A stretch of 64,000 nt of DNA from Acinetobacter haemolyticus (GCF_900406815.1 NZ_OVCN01000007.1:1-64000); one strand, 5' to 3'; positions 8,536 to 19,598 are shown, numbered from the stretch's first letter. Notes: generated by a model from the letters alone, not told the origin. Made by a program: numbers and translations.

Positions 8536-11409
8536 TCAGTTCTCTTTTCGATTCTCCTCAAACGTAGGTGGCAATGGGGCTAAATAAGCAATCACCAACA
8601 TAATTGCCCCTGAACCAATAAATGATATGACTCGCGTCAATGTACCACTTTGTGAAAGGTCCAGTAATAACAACTTAGCAACCACGATTCCCAATAATGC
8701 CGCTCCCACAAACCAAATCTGACGAATATGACGGCGACTAGAAAAAGTCATCAAAATAAATGCCAAAATAACCCAAAGCAACGTTAAGCTTAATTGCACA
8801 TCACCATTCGACCAAATCTCCACACTCCATAATGGAGTATTGAAATAATGATGCATTGCTCGCACCACCACACTACTCAAGACCAATAATCCCATCAAAA
8901 TCGTCGAGACTTTGAAGCTCCATTCAATTGAACGTTCGGTACTGAAATCATGGTGATAAATAATCCATATCAGACCAGCAAACATGGACAACGAGAGAAT
9001 ATCGGTAAAGTTTAAAAGTGGGAGAAAGTAGTATTGCTCTGCAGAATAAGGATCTAAACTAACCAACAACAACCAAAACAGGGTTAAGCACCAAACAGGT
9101 AGTTGGTGAAGTAAGTGCATCCGTTTTGAGCTAAACGACCACAGACCATAGAGAAGTGGAACAATTGCAAGTGCGATAATCGGCATCACTGGAAATAAGG
9201 CTAAACCAACAATAGCTAGACTTAACCACACCAAGGTTGACCAAATATCTGTAAACATTTTGGAATCAGAAAACTTGAGACGAAGTAACAACAGGCTAAG
9301 TAGTACTGCTGCCACTGCAAAAGTGGTCTGACTTAAAGCACTTGGCCAATGCCATACTGCATATACATTGGCAGCAAAACTCGCGCCATAAAGTAGAACC
9401 AATAAACCAGCCAATAAGATCAACTGAATCCGATCCCAACGGACTCGTTTTTTATAGTCAACAAGTAAGCTGTAAAGTGCAAGTAATCCTGTAGCGATGG
9501 CTAAATATGGACTCAAACCATGTTGTTGCCATTGCATAAACTCTACACCTGCAATAGCCCCCGCATACATCCCCAAAATAACAAATATGCCACTGAGCAT
9601 ACGCGCACTGAAGTACTTCTCTACTTCTTGATAATGCAGTAAATAAAATGCTGAAATAAATTGAGCCAATGCATAAATCACAGTACTCAAAATTGGAAAC
9701 TGCTCAGTTGACCACACTTGAAAAATTAATGCCACTGAACTTAACAGCACCAAGATGACACCAATATAACGGCTAAGACGATAGCGTTCCGTCACGCCCC
9801 AAACAATTAAAGCAGTCCCTTGGATTACCCACCCCGTTGAAGTCCAATGGGCGCCTTTGGCTAAAGGGAAAATCAGCGCCAAAAACACCACGGCGAGAAT
9901 AAAAAAACTTTTTGCCAAAATTGAAAGCTGTGGATATTGGCGCTTAATCCAGATATTTAAGCCCAGATAAATCAAGGCAAGGGCAACAGCACCCCAAGTC
10001 AATGCTTGGGTCGAGTTATGCATTAGATAAGCATGTAAAGAAAAACCCAATACCGGCACACTAAAAATCAACCCAATATCTAAAATCGGCTGCAAACCTT
10101 GTATTTCAGACTTTGAATCAATGGACTGATTTTGTGCACGCAACATCAACTGACTATAACGAACACTCAGCCAAATAAATAACGCAATATGCAGCCAGAG
10201 AATAATATCAAGGGTATTAAATTGTTGTCGATCAGCATAAATACCAATCACAGCACCTCCGATTAACATCGTGGCAAAAAAAGCAATTTGATGCAGAATT
10301 TTCCAAGGCTGAATAAAATTAACAGCGGCAACAGCAAGGTTAATAAGGAAATAATAAGAAAATAAAAAAATTACATCTGGATGTTGTTGTGGAATCACCA
10401 ACGGTGCCAAATAAGCCATGGTCAATGCCAATAATGCCAAATACAAAGCTCGTTGTTTCAAACTGAGATAAACAGTAAGCGATAGCAGGACAACAAATAA
10501 AATACTTGCGCTTGTTAGGCTCGCAATCACACTAAAATGATGAGAGAAAATCAAAGTCAGAAAAACAATCGCTAACCCCACACCTTGTAAAGCCACTGCA
10601 AATAACTGATTTTTCTTTTGTAATGCATATCCTACAAATATCGTTATACCTCCAGCACTGGCAATAAAACCAAGCTTAGCACCCAAACTTAACTGCCAAT
10701 GTTCACTTGCAAATCGGAGCAATAATATAACCCCAACCATGAGTACAGCCACGGCTACACGTAAAATAGGATTGCCATGCATCATCCAATCCGCTGCAGG
10801 TTGCCACCAAACTGGTTGTTTGAATTGTTCTGAACGCGTTTCATCGATAGAAGATTGCAAAGCTTGATGATGAACTGGTTGCTGATCACCAGCACGCATC
10901 CATGCAGGTTGTTGTGTTTGTGGTTCCGACGCGGATAATGTAGGTTGTGGGAATGGCTCTTGGATCAAGGAGTCTTGAGCTTGAGGTAGTACAGGCGTCT
11001 TCGTAAGAGTTTCCGTTTTAGATTGGACCTGATGATATTGCTCTAAATGTAAAAGTCGCGTTTGAAATGCACTTATGGTTTGAATCAGACGCAGGATGAG
11101 TACCAATAGCGCCCCCCCAGCCAACCACATCCACGTATTTGCATAAGCAAAAAGTGCAATCAGTGAAGCACTATATATAACGATTCGTTGAACAGTAATA
11201 CTCGCCGTTTGGACGAAATAACTGGGTGCAGCCTGTTCCAATTGGCGTAAACGCTGATGAATCTCAGAAAGAATGTGCACAATAACGACAGTTAAACCAA
11301 TTGCTGCTGCAACAATTGTTGCTTGCCACTGAAAAGTAACAGCGCAACCCAACAAAACAGTCAAAGCAATTAGAACAATAATAATTCCCTGTTTATCTTT
11401 TTTATACAT
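8536..11409 (-). CDS. DUF2339-family polytopic membrane protein
   Basis: A 957-residue inner-membrane protein. Two helices at the N-terminus are followed by two more and a Gln/Pro-rich linker (about residues 130-200), then some 20 or more hydrophobic helices to the C-terminus. The segment GNPILRVAVAVLMVGVILLL near 213, which opens the helix array, is typical of DUF2339. No enzyme motif is evident. The family has been suggested to act in envelope processes, but its role is not established. It is a single gene, convergent with mscS and divergent from polA. Confidence 0.85.
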   Translation of the reverse strand: MYKKDKQGIIIVLIALTVLLGCAVTFQWQATIVAAAIGLTVVIVHILSEIHQRLRQLEQAAPSYFVQTASITVQRIVIYSASLIALFAYANTWMWLAGGALLVLILRLIQTISAFQTRLLHLEQYHQVQSKTETLTKTPVLPQAQDSLIQEPFPQPTLSASEPQTQQPAWMRAGDQQPVHHQALQSSIDETRSEQFKQPVWWQPAADWMMHGNPILRVAVAVLMVGVILLLRFASEHWQLSLGAKLGFIASAGGITIFVGYALQKKNQLFAVALQGVGLAIVFLTLIFSHHFSVIASLTSASILFVVLLSLTVYLSLKQRALYLALLALTMAYLAPLVIPQQHPDVIFLFSYYFLINLAVAAVNFIQPWKILHQIAFFATMLIGGAVIGIYADRQQFNTLDIILWLHIALFIWLSVRYSQLMLRAQNQSIDSKSEIQGLQPILDIGLIFSVPVLGFSLHAYLMHNSTQALTWGAVALALIYLGLNIWIKRQYPQLSILAKSFFILAVVFLALIFPLAKGAHWTSTGWVIQGTALIVWGVTERYRLSRYIGVILVLLSSVALIFQVWSTEQFPILSTVIYALAQFISAFYLLHYQEVEKYFSARMLSGIFVILGMYAGAIAGVEFMQWQQHGLSPYLAIATGLLALYSLLVDYKKRVRWDRIQLILLAGLLVLLYGASFAANVYAVWHWPSALSQTTFAVAAVLLSLLLLRLKFSDSKMFTDIWSTLVWLSLAIVGLALFPVMPIIALAIVPLLYGLWSFSSKRMHLLHQLPVWCLTLFWLLLVSLDPYSAEQYYFLPLLNFTDILSLSMFAGLIWIIYHHDFSTERSIEWSFKVSTILMGLLVLSSVVVRAMHHYFNTPLWSVEIWSNGDVQLSLTLLWVILAFILMTFSSRRHIRQIWFVGAALLGIVVAKLLLLDLSQSGTLTRVISFIGSGAIMLVIAYLAPLPPTFEENRKEN

Positions 11410-11596
11410 AGGCTTAGATCAATAATGACAAATTTATTAAATCTATCTTACTGGATCACTGGATAAGCAGCTATTTTTACATACAAAATTCTGCAATTTT
11501 TAAACGACACTACCCGCCGCCTGATCACACCACAACAGGGACAACCCAGACTTTTTCACGTAAAATACCCGTCAGTTCATAATAAGGATTTGCACA

Positions 11597-14362
11597 ATGC
11601 CACCTTTTGTCTTGGTTGACGGGTCTTATTTTTTATTTCGTGCTTTTCACGCTTTACCGCCACTAACCACATCTACTGGCTTACATACCAATGCAATACG
11701 TGGTGCAATTTCTGCGATTCAAAAACTTATGCGTCGTACTCAACCGACGCATATGGCCGTTATTTTCGATACACCAGAACCCACCTTTCGCCATGAATTG
11801 TCGCCAATTTATAAAGGTGATCGCCCAAGCATGCCAGAGGAATTGTCCCAACAAATTCCTTATTTACATGCATTGATCAAAGCACTCGGCATTCCCCTCT
11901 ACAGCCTTCCTGGTGCTGAGGCAGACGATATCATAGGCACCCTTACTAAACGCGCTATACAAGAAGGTCATCATGTACTCATCTCCACAGGTGATAAGGA
12001 TATGGCACAACTTGTCAATCCACATGTAAAACTTGAAGATAGTTTCAAAGAGCGTGTGCTTGATGAAGCAGGCGTTTTAGAAAAGTTCGGTGTACATCCA
12101 CATCAAATTATTGATTATCTTACGTTGATGGGTGATGCATCTGATGGCATCATGGGTGTTCCAGGTGTAGGCGCCAAAACAGCAGCGAAATTACTCACTG
12201 AATATGGTTCACTCGACAACATCATTGCCAATGTAGATCAGCTCAAAGGCAAAATTAGCCAAAATATTAAAGATAATTTAGACAATATCAAAATTGATCA
12301 TCAACTTGCGAGTATTGTGTGTGATCTTGATTTAGCCTTGGATTGGCATGATCTTAAACTCAGCAATCCAAATGTGAATCATCTACGCGAACTCTACACC
12401 GAGTTAGAATTCCGTAACCAGTTGCAATCATTAGATCATCCAAACAATCCCAATACACCAGCATACCAACAAACGTCTCAAAGTATTGTTAAATCAGAAC
12501 AAAAGACGGAGCAAGTGATTACAGAAGATCATGCCAACCTCTCTAGTCAAGATGATCAATTGGGTGAAGCGACTTATCATACGGTGCTCACGCAAGCTGA
12601 TTGGGAGGCATTGTTGCAACGTATGCAACAAGCGGATCATTTTGCGATTGATACTGAAACCACGAATCTAGATTATCGTTTTGCAGAACTTGTTGGATTC
12701 TCGGTCGCATTTGATGCCGATGATGCTTATTACGTTCCCGTTGCACATGATTATGAAGGTGCGCCTGAACAGCTCAATCGTAAATATGTTCTGGAACAAA
12801 TCAAACCGATTCTCGAAAATGACCAAGTGAAGAAAATCGGACATCACTTAAAATATGATGCCCACATCTTTGCCAATCATGGTATTACAATCCAAGGTTG
12901 GTATTTCGATACGATGCTTGCTTCTTATGTATTAAATGCAGCAGCGACACGACATGGTATGGATGATGTAGCACGTGTTTATCTCAGCCACTTAACGACA
13001 ACTTTTGAGCAAATTGCAGGTAAAGGCGCGAAGCAAAAAACCTTTAACCAGATTGAACTCGAAGTTGCAGCACACTATGCCGCTGAAGATGCTCATGTAA
13101 CTTACCGTCTATATGAAGTCTTATCCGCTAAACTTAAACACCATCCTGAACTTGTCAATATCCTGCATAACATCGAAATGCCAGTTGCCCGTGTATTGAC
13201 AGGTATGGAAGAAGATGGGATTAAGCTTGACCATGCTTTCCTAGATCAACTCAGCGTTAAATTCTCTGAAACTATGCAGACTTTAGAGAATCAAGCCACC
13301 GAATTAGCGGGTGAAGCATTTAACATTGCCTCACCCAAACAAGTCGGTGAAGTGCTATTTGATCGCTTGGGTCTCAAAGGTGGTAAAAAAACGGCCACGG
13401 GGCAATACAGCACCAGTGAAAGTATTCTGGAAAAAATCGAGCATCCTTTAGCAGAAGTAATTTTAGAACATCGGGGTTTAGCCAAACTTAAAAACACCTA
13501 TACAGATCGCTTGGTTGAACAGTCGCATGATGCCACACATCGTGTACATACCAGCTACCATCAAGCTTTAACAGCAACTGGACGCTTATCTTCAACCGAT
13601 CCGAATCTACAAAATATTCCAATTCGTACACCGATTGGTCGTCAAATCCGTAGAGCCTTTATTGCGCCTGAAGGTCGCATTTTATTGGCAGCCGATTATT
13701 CACAAATTGAACTTCGTCTTATGGCGCATTTTTCCCAAGATGATGCGCTGGTCCATGCGTTCCAACAAGGTCAGGATGTGCATCGTCGTACTGCTGCTGA
13801 AGTGCTTGGTATTGATATTGAAGATGTTACTAATGACCAACGCCGTCAAGCGAAAGCCGTCAATTTCGGTTTACTTTATGGGATGTCTGAGTTTGGTTTA
13901 ACCCGCCAATTAGGGTTTACACGAGAAGAATCTCGTAGCTATATTGCGCGTTATTTCCAACGTTATCCAGGTGTCTTGGATTATATGGAGCGCACCCGCC
14001 AAATTGCACGCGAGCAAGGTTTTGTTGAAACTATTTTAGGTCGTCGTCTGTATACACCTGATATCTTGGCAAGCAATAAAATGATCAAACAGGCTGCTGA
14101 ACGTGCTGCGATTAATGCACCACTACAAGGCAGTGCGGCCGATATCATTAAACTTGCCATGATTGCAGTTGATAAAGTTCTACCAAAAGACCAAGCAAAA
14201 CTTTTACTTCAAGTACATGATGAATTGGTATTTGAAGCAGATGTGGCCGTGGCAGATGAACTGTCAAAACAAATTGCAGAGGTGATGCAATCTGTCTTAG
14301 ATATCTCGGTTCCTTTCGTGGTTGAAGTGGGTCAAGGTCAAAACTGGGATGCTGCCCACTAA
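11597..14362 (+). CDS. polA: DNA polymerase I
   Basis: Repair and Okazaki-fragment polymerase, 921 residues, with all three activities. The 5'-3' exonuclease domain spans residues 1-290 (VDGSYFLFRAFHAL, GAEADDIIGTL, GVPGVGAKTA). The 3'-5' proofreading domain has the catalytic pair Asp352 and Glu354 (IDTETTNLD) and YAAEDA. The polymerase domain has motif A DYSQIELR with Asp700, motif B RRQAKAVNFGLLYG and motif C VHDELVFE with Asp875. AAGGA lies 10 bases before the ATG. The proofreading site is intact, unlike in Taq-type enzymes. The gene is monocistronic and ends in a shared terminator. Confidence 0.97.
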   Translation: MPPFVLVDGSYFLFRAFHALPPLTTSTGLHTNAIRGAISAIQKLMRRTQPTHMAVIFDTPEPTFRHELSPIYKGDRPSMPEELSQQIPYLHALIKALGIPLYSLPGAEADDIIGTLTKRAIQEGHHVLISTGDKDMAQLVNPHVKLEDSFKERVLDEAGVLEKFGVHPHQIIDYLTLMGDASDGIMGVPGVGAKTAAKLLTEYGSLDNIIANVDQLKGKISQNIKDNLDNIKIDHQLASIVCDLDLALDWHDLKLSNPNVNHLRELYTELEFRNQLQSLDHPNNPNTPAYQQTSQSIVKSEQKTEQVITEDHANLSSQDDQLGEATYHTVLTQADWEALLQRMQQADHFAIDTETTNLDYRFAELVGFSVAFDADDAYYVPVAHDYEGAPEQLNRKYVLEQIKPILENDQVKKIGHHLKYDAHIFANHGITIQGWYFDTMLASYVLNAAATRHGMDDVARVYLSHLTTTFEQIAGKGAKQKTFNQIELEVAAHYAAEDAHVTYRLYEVLSAKLKHHPELVNILHNIEMPVARVLTGMEEDGIKLDHAFLDQLSVKFSETMQTLENQATELAGEAFNIASPKQVGEVLFDRLGLKGGKKTATGQYSTSESILEKIEHPLAEVILEHRGLAKLKNTYTDRLVEQSHDATHRVHTSYHQALTATGRLSSTDPNLQNIPIRTPIGRQIRRAFIAPEGRILLAADYSQIELRLMAHFSQDDALVHAFQQGQDVHRRTAAEVLGIDIEDVTNDQRRQAKAVNFGLLYGMSEFGLTRQLGFTREESRSYIARYFQRYPGVLDYMERTRQIAREQGFVETILGRRLYTPDILASNKMIKQAAERAAINAPLQGSAADIIKLAMIAVDKVLPKDQAKLLLQVHDELVFEADVAVADELSKQIAEVMQSVLDISVPFVVEVGQGQNWDAAH

Positions 14363-14370
14363 TCCTTTAA

Positions 14371-14405
14371 AATAAAAAAGAGATGCTCAGCATCTCTTTT
14401 TTATT
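14371..14405. terminator. Bidirectional terminator between polA and yggT
   Basis: Perfect 16-bp stem (14371-14386 with 14390-14405) with a three-base loop; the arm ends are A-rich and T-rich, so it works for both convergent genes. Confidence 0.93.
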
Positions 14406-14427
14406 TACTATGTTTTTTAAATCAAAC

Positions 14428-14976
14428 TTAGATAATCGCTCTAAGCATGGTTTCTGCAACAAATAATACCAAGAATGCAAGAATCGGCGATAAATCAATC
14501 ATCCCCATATTCGGCATTACTTTACGGAATGGTGCAAGAATTGGCTCAACCAGTTCCTGAATAACTTCAATATATGGTGATCTGAATTGTGAAAGCATCA
14601 TGATCCAGCTACAAATAATGAAAGCAAAAATCATATATTTAAGTAAGGTCACCAAAGACAATAACATTTCTTTAATCGTCGAAACGATAAAGTAAATACT
14701 ACTCCCCGTGCCAATACCTGATAAATGCTTTTCTCCCCACATTTTCAAGAAATAAAGCAAAACCACCAAAATTAATGCTGCTAAATTTACTCGCCCTTTG
14801 CCAACGGTTGGGAAAATACGACCAAATATATCTACAATCTTTGTTGCTTTCGCAGTGGAAAGCACCACAGGATTATAAGGACTGACTGCCGCCAATTGCA
14901 TTAAAAAACGGAAAAAGACCAATAAAATTGCAACATTGATCAAAACACCAAAAATTAGCGCAGAACTTGCACCCAT
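14428..14976 (-). CDS. yggT: YggT family membrane protein
   Basis: Inner-membrane protein of 182 residues with two YGGT repeats, each a pair of helices. The second repeat carries SWIMMLSQFRSPYIEVIQELVEPILAPFRKVMP, the family signature with the conserved proline-rich loop. Its role is unclear; it has been linked to envelope integrity and osmotic tolerance. It starts 17 bases after the proC stop, so it is the distal gene of a proC-yggT operon, a common arrangement. Confidence 0.9.
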   Translation of the reverse strand: MGASSALIFGVLINVAILLVFFRFLMQLAAVSPYNPVVLSTAKATKIVDIFGRIFPTVGKGRVNLAALILVVLLYFLKMWGEKHLSGIGTGSSIYFIVSTIKEMLLSLVTLLKYMIFAFIICSWIMMLSQFRSPYIEVIQELVEPILAPFRKVMPNMGMIDLSPILAFLVLFVAETMLRAII

Positions 14977-14992
14977 AATTGTCTTATCCTAC

Positions 14993-15832
14993 TTAAACCG
15001 ATTTAGTCTTGTCACTCAACTCTTGCGCTAGCTCTTGGCTACGCTTTTGAGCTGCTGCAAGTGCTGCTTGAATATTCTGTGAAATCTGGGCACGATCAAA
15101 CACCTCTAATGCTGCCTGCGTCGTACCATTGGGAGAAGTCACATTTTTACGTAACTCTGCTGGAGAATTAGAGCTGGTTATTGCCATTTGCGCTGCGCCC
15201 AAGGCAGTCTGCAAAGTCAATGCAGTTGCAACTTTTTCATCCAAACCTAGATTTTTGCCGGCACGTATCATACTTTCCATTAAATAGAAAAAGTAAGCTG
15301 GACCAGAACCGGATACCGCTGTCACCGCATCTATTTGCGCTTCATTATCCACCCAAATCGTCAGACCAGTCGCCGCTAAAATTTGACTGGTTAATTCACG
15401 GTCTTGAGTCCCGACTGCTGCTGGAGCATAAATCCCATGCGCGCCCGTTTGAACCAAGGCTGGTGTATTTGGCATCACACGAACAATACGTTGACTGCCA
15501 CCAATTAAGTCTGAAATCGTTTGAATCTCTGCACCAGCAATAATTGAGATCACAAGTTTATCGGACAGTAAGCCTTTTAATGGTTGTAATACCGTTGCCA
15601 ACACTTGGGGCTTCACAGCAAGCACAACCACATCCGCATCTCTAATCGCTTCAACATTATCTGTGGTGGTTTGAATGCCTTTTTCTTCTAATATTTGACG
15701 AATCTGCTCCACAGGATCTGAAACTGTAATGCGTGTTACGGGTAAACCGCGTGAAAGTAGCCCCCCAATCAAGGCCTGCGCCATGTTACCGCCGCCAATA
15801 AAACAGATATTTTGATTCAATGAAGTCGCCAT
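14993..15832 (-). CDS. proC: Pyrroline-5-carboxylate reductase
   Basis: Last step of proline biosynthesis: NAD(P)H-dependent reduction of pyrroline-5-carboxylate. The 279 residues begin with the Rossmann motif FIGGGNMAQALIGGL near residue 11 and carry the C-terminal family signature VSGSGPAYFFYLMESM plus NVTSPNGTTQAALE. The length is normal for the family. It lies 3 bases downstream of tilS and 16 bases upstream of yggT, all on the minus strand, giving a probable accA-tilS-proC-yggT transcript. Confidence 0.96.
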   Translation of the reverse strand: MATSLNQNICFIGGGNMAQALIGGLLSRGLPVTRITVSDPVEQIRQILEEKGIQTTTDNVEAIRDADVVVLAVKPQVLATVLQPLKGLLSDKLVISIIAGAEIQTISDLIGGSQRIVRVMPNTPALVQTGAHGIYAPAAVGTQDRELTSQILAATGLTIWVDNEAQIDAVTAVSGSGPAYFFYLMESMIRAGKNLGLDEKVATALTLQTALGAAQMAITSSNSPAELRKNVTSPNGTTQAALEVFDRAQISQNIQAALAAAQKRSQELAQELSDKTKSV

Positions 15833-15835
15833 GTC

Positions 15836-17227
15836 CTACTCGTCATGTGAAAAAGACTGATCAGAAAAATCATTACAGTCAGAAATTAAACTTGGTCGCC
15901 AACCGCCCTGTACCACATACTCAGATTGCGCCAACCAAAAACCCTTTGGGCTAAAAACCCCAAGCATAACATTATCTACGACTAATATTTGAATTGTATG
16001 ACGCAACCAAGGCAAAATCTGTGCTTCTTGTATTGCTTTTTTTAGTGGCCAATGCCCTACCCGACCATAGAGATGGATTTTCTCACCACCTTCTCGTTTA
16101 ATTAGTTTTAATTCTCGTCCAAGTAATTCTGGCGCAAGCCCAACTGTTTGAGAAATAATTTCAAATTTTCCCGCGGCAGCCTGTAGAACTTGTCCAGAAA
16201 AAAAATATTGAGAAGATACCTTGGGAAGTGGTGACACTTTTTCAGCATATAACTCATCATGCGTCAGGCGGTATAATTTGCTCTGATAACGCACATAATA
16301 ATGCTGATGGATATGTAAGCTGGCCTGTGCATCTGGCTTAGAAAAAATTACCTCTTGCTGTAAACGCTGAACCATATCGTAACTAGGACGATATTGCTCG
16401 TTTCCCTTAATCCAAACTGAAAGTAATTGGCGTTGCCGTGCAGCAGAAAGCTGCGCTAATTGAATCAAATCAAGCTGATGATCAACAACACATTGCTGAT
16501 AATCTACCTTTAACACATCATCCAAGATTTCAGCGGCATCCTGCATCAGATAACTTGTCCGTGCCACAGCCGACTGCATCTTGGGAAAGCGTTTCTCTAA
16601 AATTCCCCATAACGCTTCTCGACACCACGCTCGATCATAATGGATATTCGAATTGGTCGGATCAATCACATATTCAAAGCCGAGTTGATTTGACCATTGT
16701 TCAATTTGCTCACGACTTAAATCCAAGAAAGGTCGCCAAATGGTAAAGTCTGTTCGGATGTCAATCTGCTTCATTGCAGCTAATCCATTGACACCTGCTC
16801 CAGAAAATAACCGAAGTAATAAAGTTTCAGCCTGATCCTGTTGATGATGTGCTAACACTAGAATTTCATTGGAACCTAGATGTTGGTGATAAGCTTGATA
16901 GCGGGCATTACGTGCTTGCTGTTCTAAATTGCCTGTCTCAACAGATACTTTTTGGATAATGGAGGGAATATTCAAAGCTTCGGAATGCTTCTGTACAAGC
17001 GCTCCCCATTCAGCACTCATTTGCTGCAATTGGTGATCAATATAAATTGCACGGGTTTGCGTAGGAAAAAGTTCAGACATCAGATACAGCAACAGCATGG
17101 AATCCATGCCGCCGCTACACCCAACTAAGAATTGAGTTTGTTCTGTAAAATGCTGTGCTTGAGTTAAGACGCGATGCCTAAATTGCTGCTGCCAAACTTC
17201 ATTAAACGTTGATAACGTGCGTCGCAT
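15836..17227 (-). CDS. tilS: tRNA(Ile)-lysidine synthetase
   Basis: Essential enzyme that converts C34 of tRNA-Ile(CAU) to lysidine so that it reads AUA. The N-terminal ATP-pyrophosphatase loop is SGGMDS at residues 38-43. IDHQLQQMS and [22 protein letters not shown] follow, as in TilS. The C-terminal half contains the substrate-binding domains ([16 protein letters not shown]). At 463 residues it is slightly longer than the E. coli enzyme. The ATG at 17227 lies 64 bases inside the end of accA; no alternative start exists before the catalytic loop, so the overlap seems real and suggests translational coupling. Confidence 0.95.
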   Translation of the reverse strand: MRRTLSTFNEVWQQQFRHRVLTQAQHFTEQTQFLVGCSGGMDSMLLLYLMSELFPTQTRAIYIDHQLQQMSAEWGALVQKHSEALNIPSIIQKVSVETGNLEQQARNARYQAYHQHLGSNEILVLAHHQQDQAETLLLRLFSGAGVNGLAAMKQIDIRTDFTIWRPFLDLSREQIEQWSNQLGFEYVIDPTNSNIHYDRAWCREALWGILEKRFPKMQSAVARTSYLMQDAAEILDDVLKVDYQQCVVDHQLDLIQLAQLSAARQRQLLSVWIKGNEQYRPSYDMVQRLQQEVIFSKPDAQASLHIHQHYYVRYQSKLYRLTHDELYAEKVSPLPKVSSQYFFSGQVLQAAAGKFEIISQTVGLAPELLGRELKLIKREGGEKIHLYGRVGHWPLKKAIQEAQILPWLRHTIQILVVDNVMLGVFSPKGFWLAQSEYVVQGGWRPSLISDCNDFSDQSFSHDE

Positions 17228-17988
17228 CGTGCTTGTGCATCCATTGGTTGCAATTCATCTAAAGCTTGTTTTAACACATCTTTTAGGTCATTCATGACTT
17301 TTTCAGGATTTAAATGTGCACCTTCTCCTTCGTCTACAACGTATTCAACGATGCCTAAAGCTTGCAACTTATCCGCTGTCAAAGCCAAAGCCTCACTTGC
17401 TTGTGCTGCCTTCTCAGCTGTCTTCCATAGAATAGATGCACAACCTTCAGGAGAAATCACTGAATAAATACTATGCGATAGCATAATCACACGATCAGCA
17501 ACACCGATACCAAGTGCACCACCCGAACCGCCTTCCCCTAATACAGTGGCAATCACAGGAACTTTTAAACTTGAAAGTTGTGCCAAGCTGGTTGCAATCG
17601 CCTCAGCTTGACCACGTTCCTCTGCACCCACCCCTGGGTATGCGCCCATGGTATCGACAAAGGTAAATACAGGTAAATTAAAACGTTCAGCCATATCAAG
17701 TAAACGTTGCGATTTACGGTACCCTTCAGGATTACACATACCGAAGTTGTGTTGTAACTTTTCACGAGTACTTCGTCCACGGTGTTGGCCCACGACCATG
17801 ACCGGTTGACCGTTAAATCGAGCCAAACCACCAATCATCGCACCGTCATCACCAAATAAACGATCACCATGTAGTGCATCAAATTCGGTAAAAATTTCAC
17901 TTACATAATCAAGAAATTGCGGACGCTCAGGATGGCGTGCAATTTGAACCGTAGTCCAAGCCTTGGACTGAGTCGCTTTATTTTTCAT
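17164..17988 (-). CDS. accA: Acetyl-CoA carboxylase carboxyltransferase subunit alpha
   Basis: With AccD, transfers the carboxyl group from biotin to acetyl-CoA, making malonyl-CoA for fatty-acid synthesis. The 274 residues include [30 protein letters not shown] and the oxyanion-hole region [17 protein letters not shown]. It is shorter than E. coli AccA (319) because of a reduced N-terminal helix region, as in other Moraxellaceae. Its 3' end overlaps tilS by 64 bases. Confidence 0.96.
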   Translation of the reverse strand: MKNKATQSKAWTTVQIARHPERPQFLDYVSEIFTEFDALHGDRLFGDDGAMIGGLARFNGQPVMVVGQHRGRSTREKLQHNFGMCNPEGYRKSQRLLDMAERFNLPVFTFVDTMGAYPGVGAEERGQAEAIATSLAQLSSLKVPVIATVLGEGGSGGALGIGVADRVIMLSHSIYSVISPEGCASILWKTAEKAAQASEALALTADKLQALGIVEYVVDEGEGAHLNPEKVMNDLKDVLKQALDELQPMDAQARCDARYQRLMKFGSSNLGIAS

Positions 17989-18077
17989 ACGTCGTAGAAA
18001 ATCCCTAACAAGGATATAAGGTATGTTGAGACTTTATAAGCCGCTTATCATCAGCTTACAGGTCAACAATCCTTATG

Positions 18078-19598
18078 TTAATCAACAAATTTGTCTGACT
18101 GAATATTTAACTCAATGTCCCAATGTTTAAATTGCGCTTGCTCATCATGCAAGTCAGCAACCAATAAAGGCCATTGTTTAGCATCGCCAGATACGCTCAA
18201 TTGCCATTGTTGATCATTTACCACACTCAGTTCAATGGCAGGAAGCATCTGATCACTACGACTATGGTTAAGTAGAACAGCTAGGCGAAGTAATAGACAA
18301 AGATAGACTAAATTCTTACCCCCCACCTTAAATACATCATTTTTTGCATCAGCACGTAACTTACGTCGGTGATGAGAAACGAGATGTGAAAGGTGATTTT
18401 GGTCAATTTGTGAGAAGCCTGGAATATCCGAATGTTGCAATAAATATGCCCCATGTCGATGATATCCCCCATGACTAATTGCTAGACCAATTTCATGTAA
18501 ATAAGCAGCACGACGCAGTAAGTCACTGTCTTCAGTCGTTAAATTCAAAGCATCAGCGACACGATCAAATAAATGCTGTGCCGTGTTAACAACACGTTCT
18601 GCTTGCTTAGGATCAGCATTATAACGTCCCATCAGTGCCTGCACACTACGGTCACGAATATCTTCATGCTGGAAACGACCAAGTAAGTCATACATTACAC
18701 CTTCGCGTAATGCCCCATCCGAATAAGCAAGCTTATCAATATCTAACACATCAAAAATCGCGTACAAAATCGCCACCCCAGCTGGCAAAACTGCTCGACG
18801 ATCCTCACGTAAACCTTCAAAATCAATTTCAGATGTATGTTTAAACTTCAATAAACGATCTTTTAATTTATAAAGTCCTTCTCGGGTGAGATTTTCTTGT
18901 TCATCACTTAATCCAAGATGCACTAAAATCTGACGGCAAGCTTTGATGGTACCGCTCGAACCTACAACCGTATCCCAACCGACTGATTTATAAGTGTTGG
19001 CAATACCTGACATTTCTTTGCGTGCTGCAACAACTGCCTTGTCAAAAGCTTTGGTTGAAATCTCACCGTCAGCAAAATATGCTTTGCTATAGGCTACACA
19101 GCCCATTTGCAACGACTCTGTATGTAATGGCTCAAATTTCTCACCGATAATAAACTCGGTTGAACCACCCCCAATATCTACCACTAAACGACGCCCACCA
19201 TTTGCCATAGTATGGGAAACACCTAGGTAAATCAGACGTGCTTCTTCACGACCTGCAATGATTTCAATGGGTTTAGGCAAAATTTCAGCAGCCTTTTGAA
19301 TAAACTCATGCCCATTTTTTGCTTGTCTGAGTGCATTCGTTGCTACAATTCTTAAACGGTTTGGCTGTACGGAACTTAAACGCCCAACAAAACGTGCCAA
19401 ACAAGCTAGACCTCTTTGTTGTGCTGCCTCAGTTAAATTTTTATTCTCATCGAGTCCAGCAGCTAACTGTACTTTTTCTGACATTGAAGCAACTTTTTTC
19501 ACTTCACCGTGATCAACACGAGCTATTGCGAGATGGAAACTATTTGATCCCATATCAATCGCAGCAAGTAATTCCTCATCAATCAGAAAATCAGACAT
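18078..19598 (-). CDS. ppx: Exopolyphosphatase, Ppx/GppA family
   Basis: Hydrolyses inorganic polyphosphate, or pppGpp, from the chain end. The N-terminal actin-like ATPase fold contains AAIDMGSNSFHLAIARV near residue 10, GREEARLIYLGV near 136 and DIGGGSTEFIIGE. A C-terminal HD-type helical domain follows (YLHEIGLAISHGGYHRHGAYLL near 368). At 506 residues it is the long two-domain form. Family sequence alone does not separate Ppx from GppA; Ppx is the likelier call because Acinetobacter usually has one such gene beside trxA and rho. It is divergent from trxA. Confidence 0.9.
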   Translation of the reverse strand: MSDFLIDEELLAAIDMGSNSFHLAIARVDHGEVKKVASMSEKVQLAAGLDENKNLTEAAQQRGLACLARFVGRLSSVQPNRLRIVATNALRQAKNGHEFIQKAAEILPKPIEIIAGREEARLIYLGVSHTMANGGRRLVVDIGGGSTEFIIGEKFEPLHTESLQMGCVAYSKAYFADGEISTKAFDKAVVAARKEMSGIANTYKSVGWDTVVGSSGTIKACRQILVHLGLSDEQENLTREGLYKLKDRLLKFKHTSEIDFEGLREDRRAVLPAGVAILYAIFDVLDIDKLAYSDGALREGVMYDLLGRFQHEDIRDRSVQALMGRYNADPKQAERVVNTAQHLFDRVADALNLTTEDSDLLRRAAYLHEIGLAISHGGYHRHGAYLLQHSDIPGFSQIDQNHLSHLVSHHRRKLRADAKNDVFKVGGKNLVYLCLLLRLAVLLNHSRSDQMLPAIELSVVNDQQWQLSVSGDAKQWPLLVADLHDEQAQFKHWDIELNIQSDKFVD

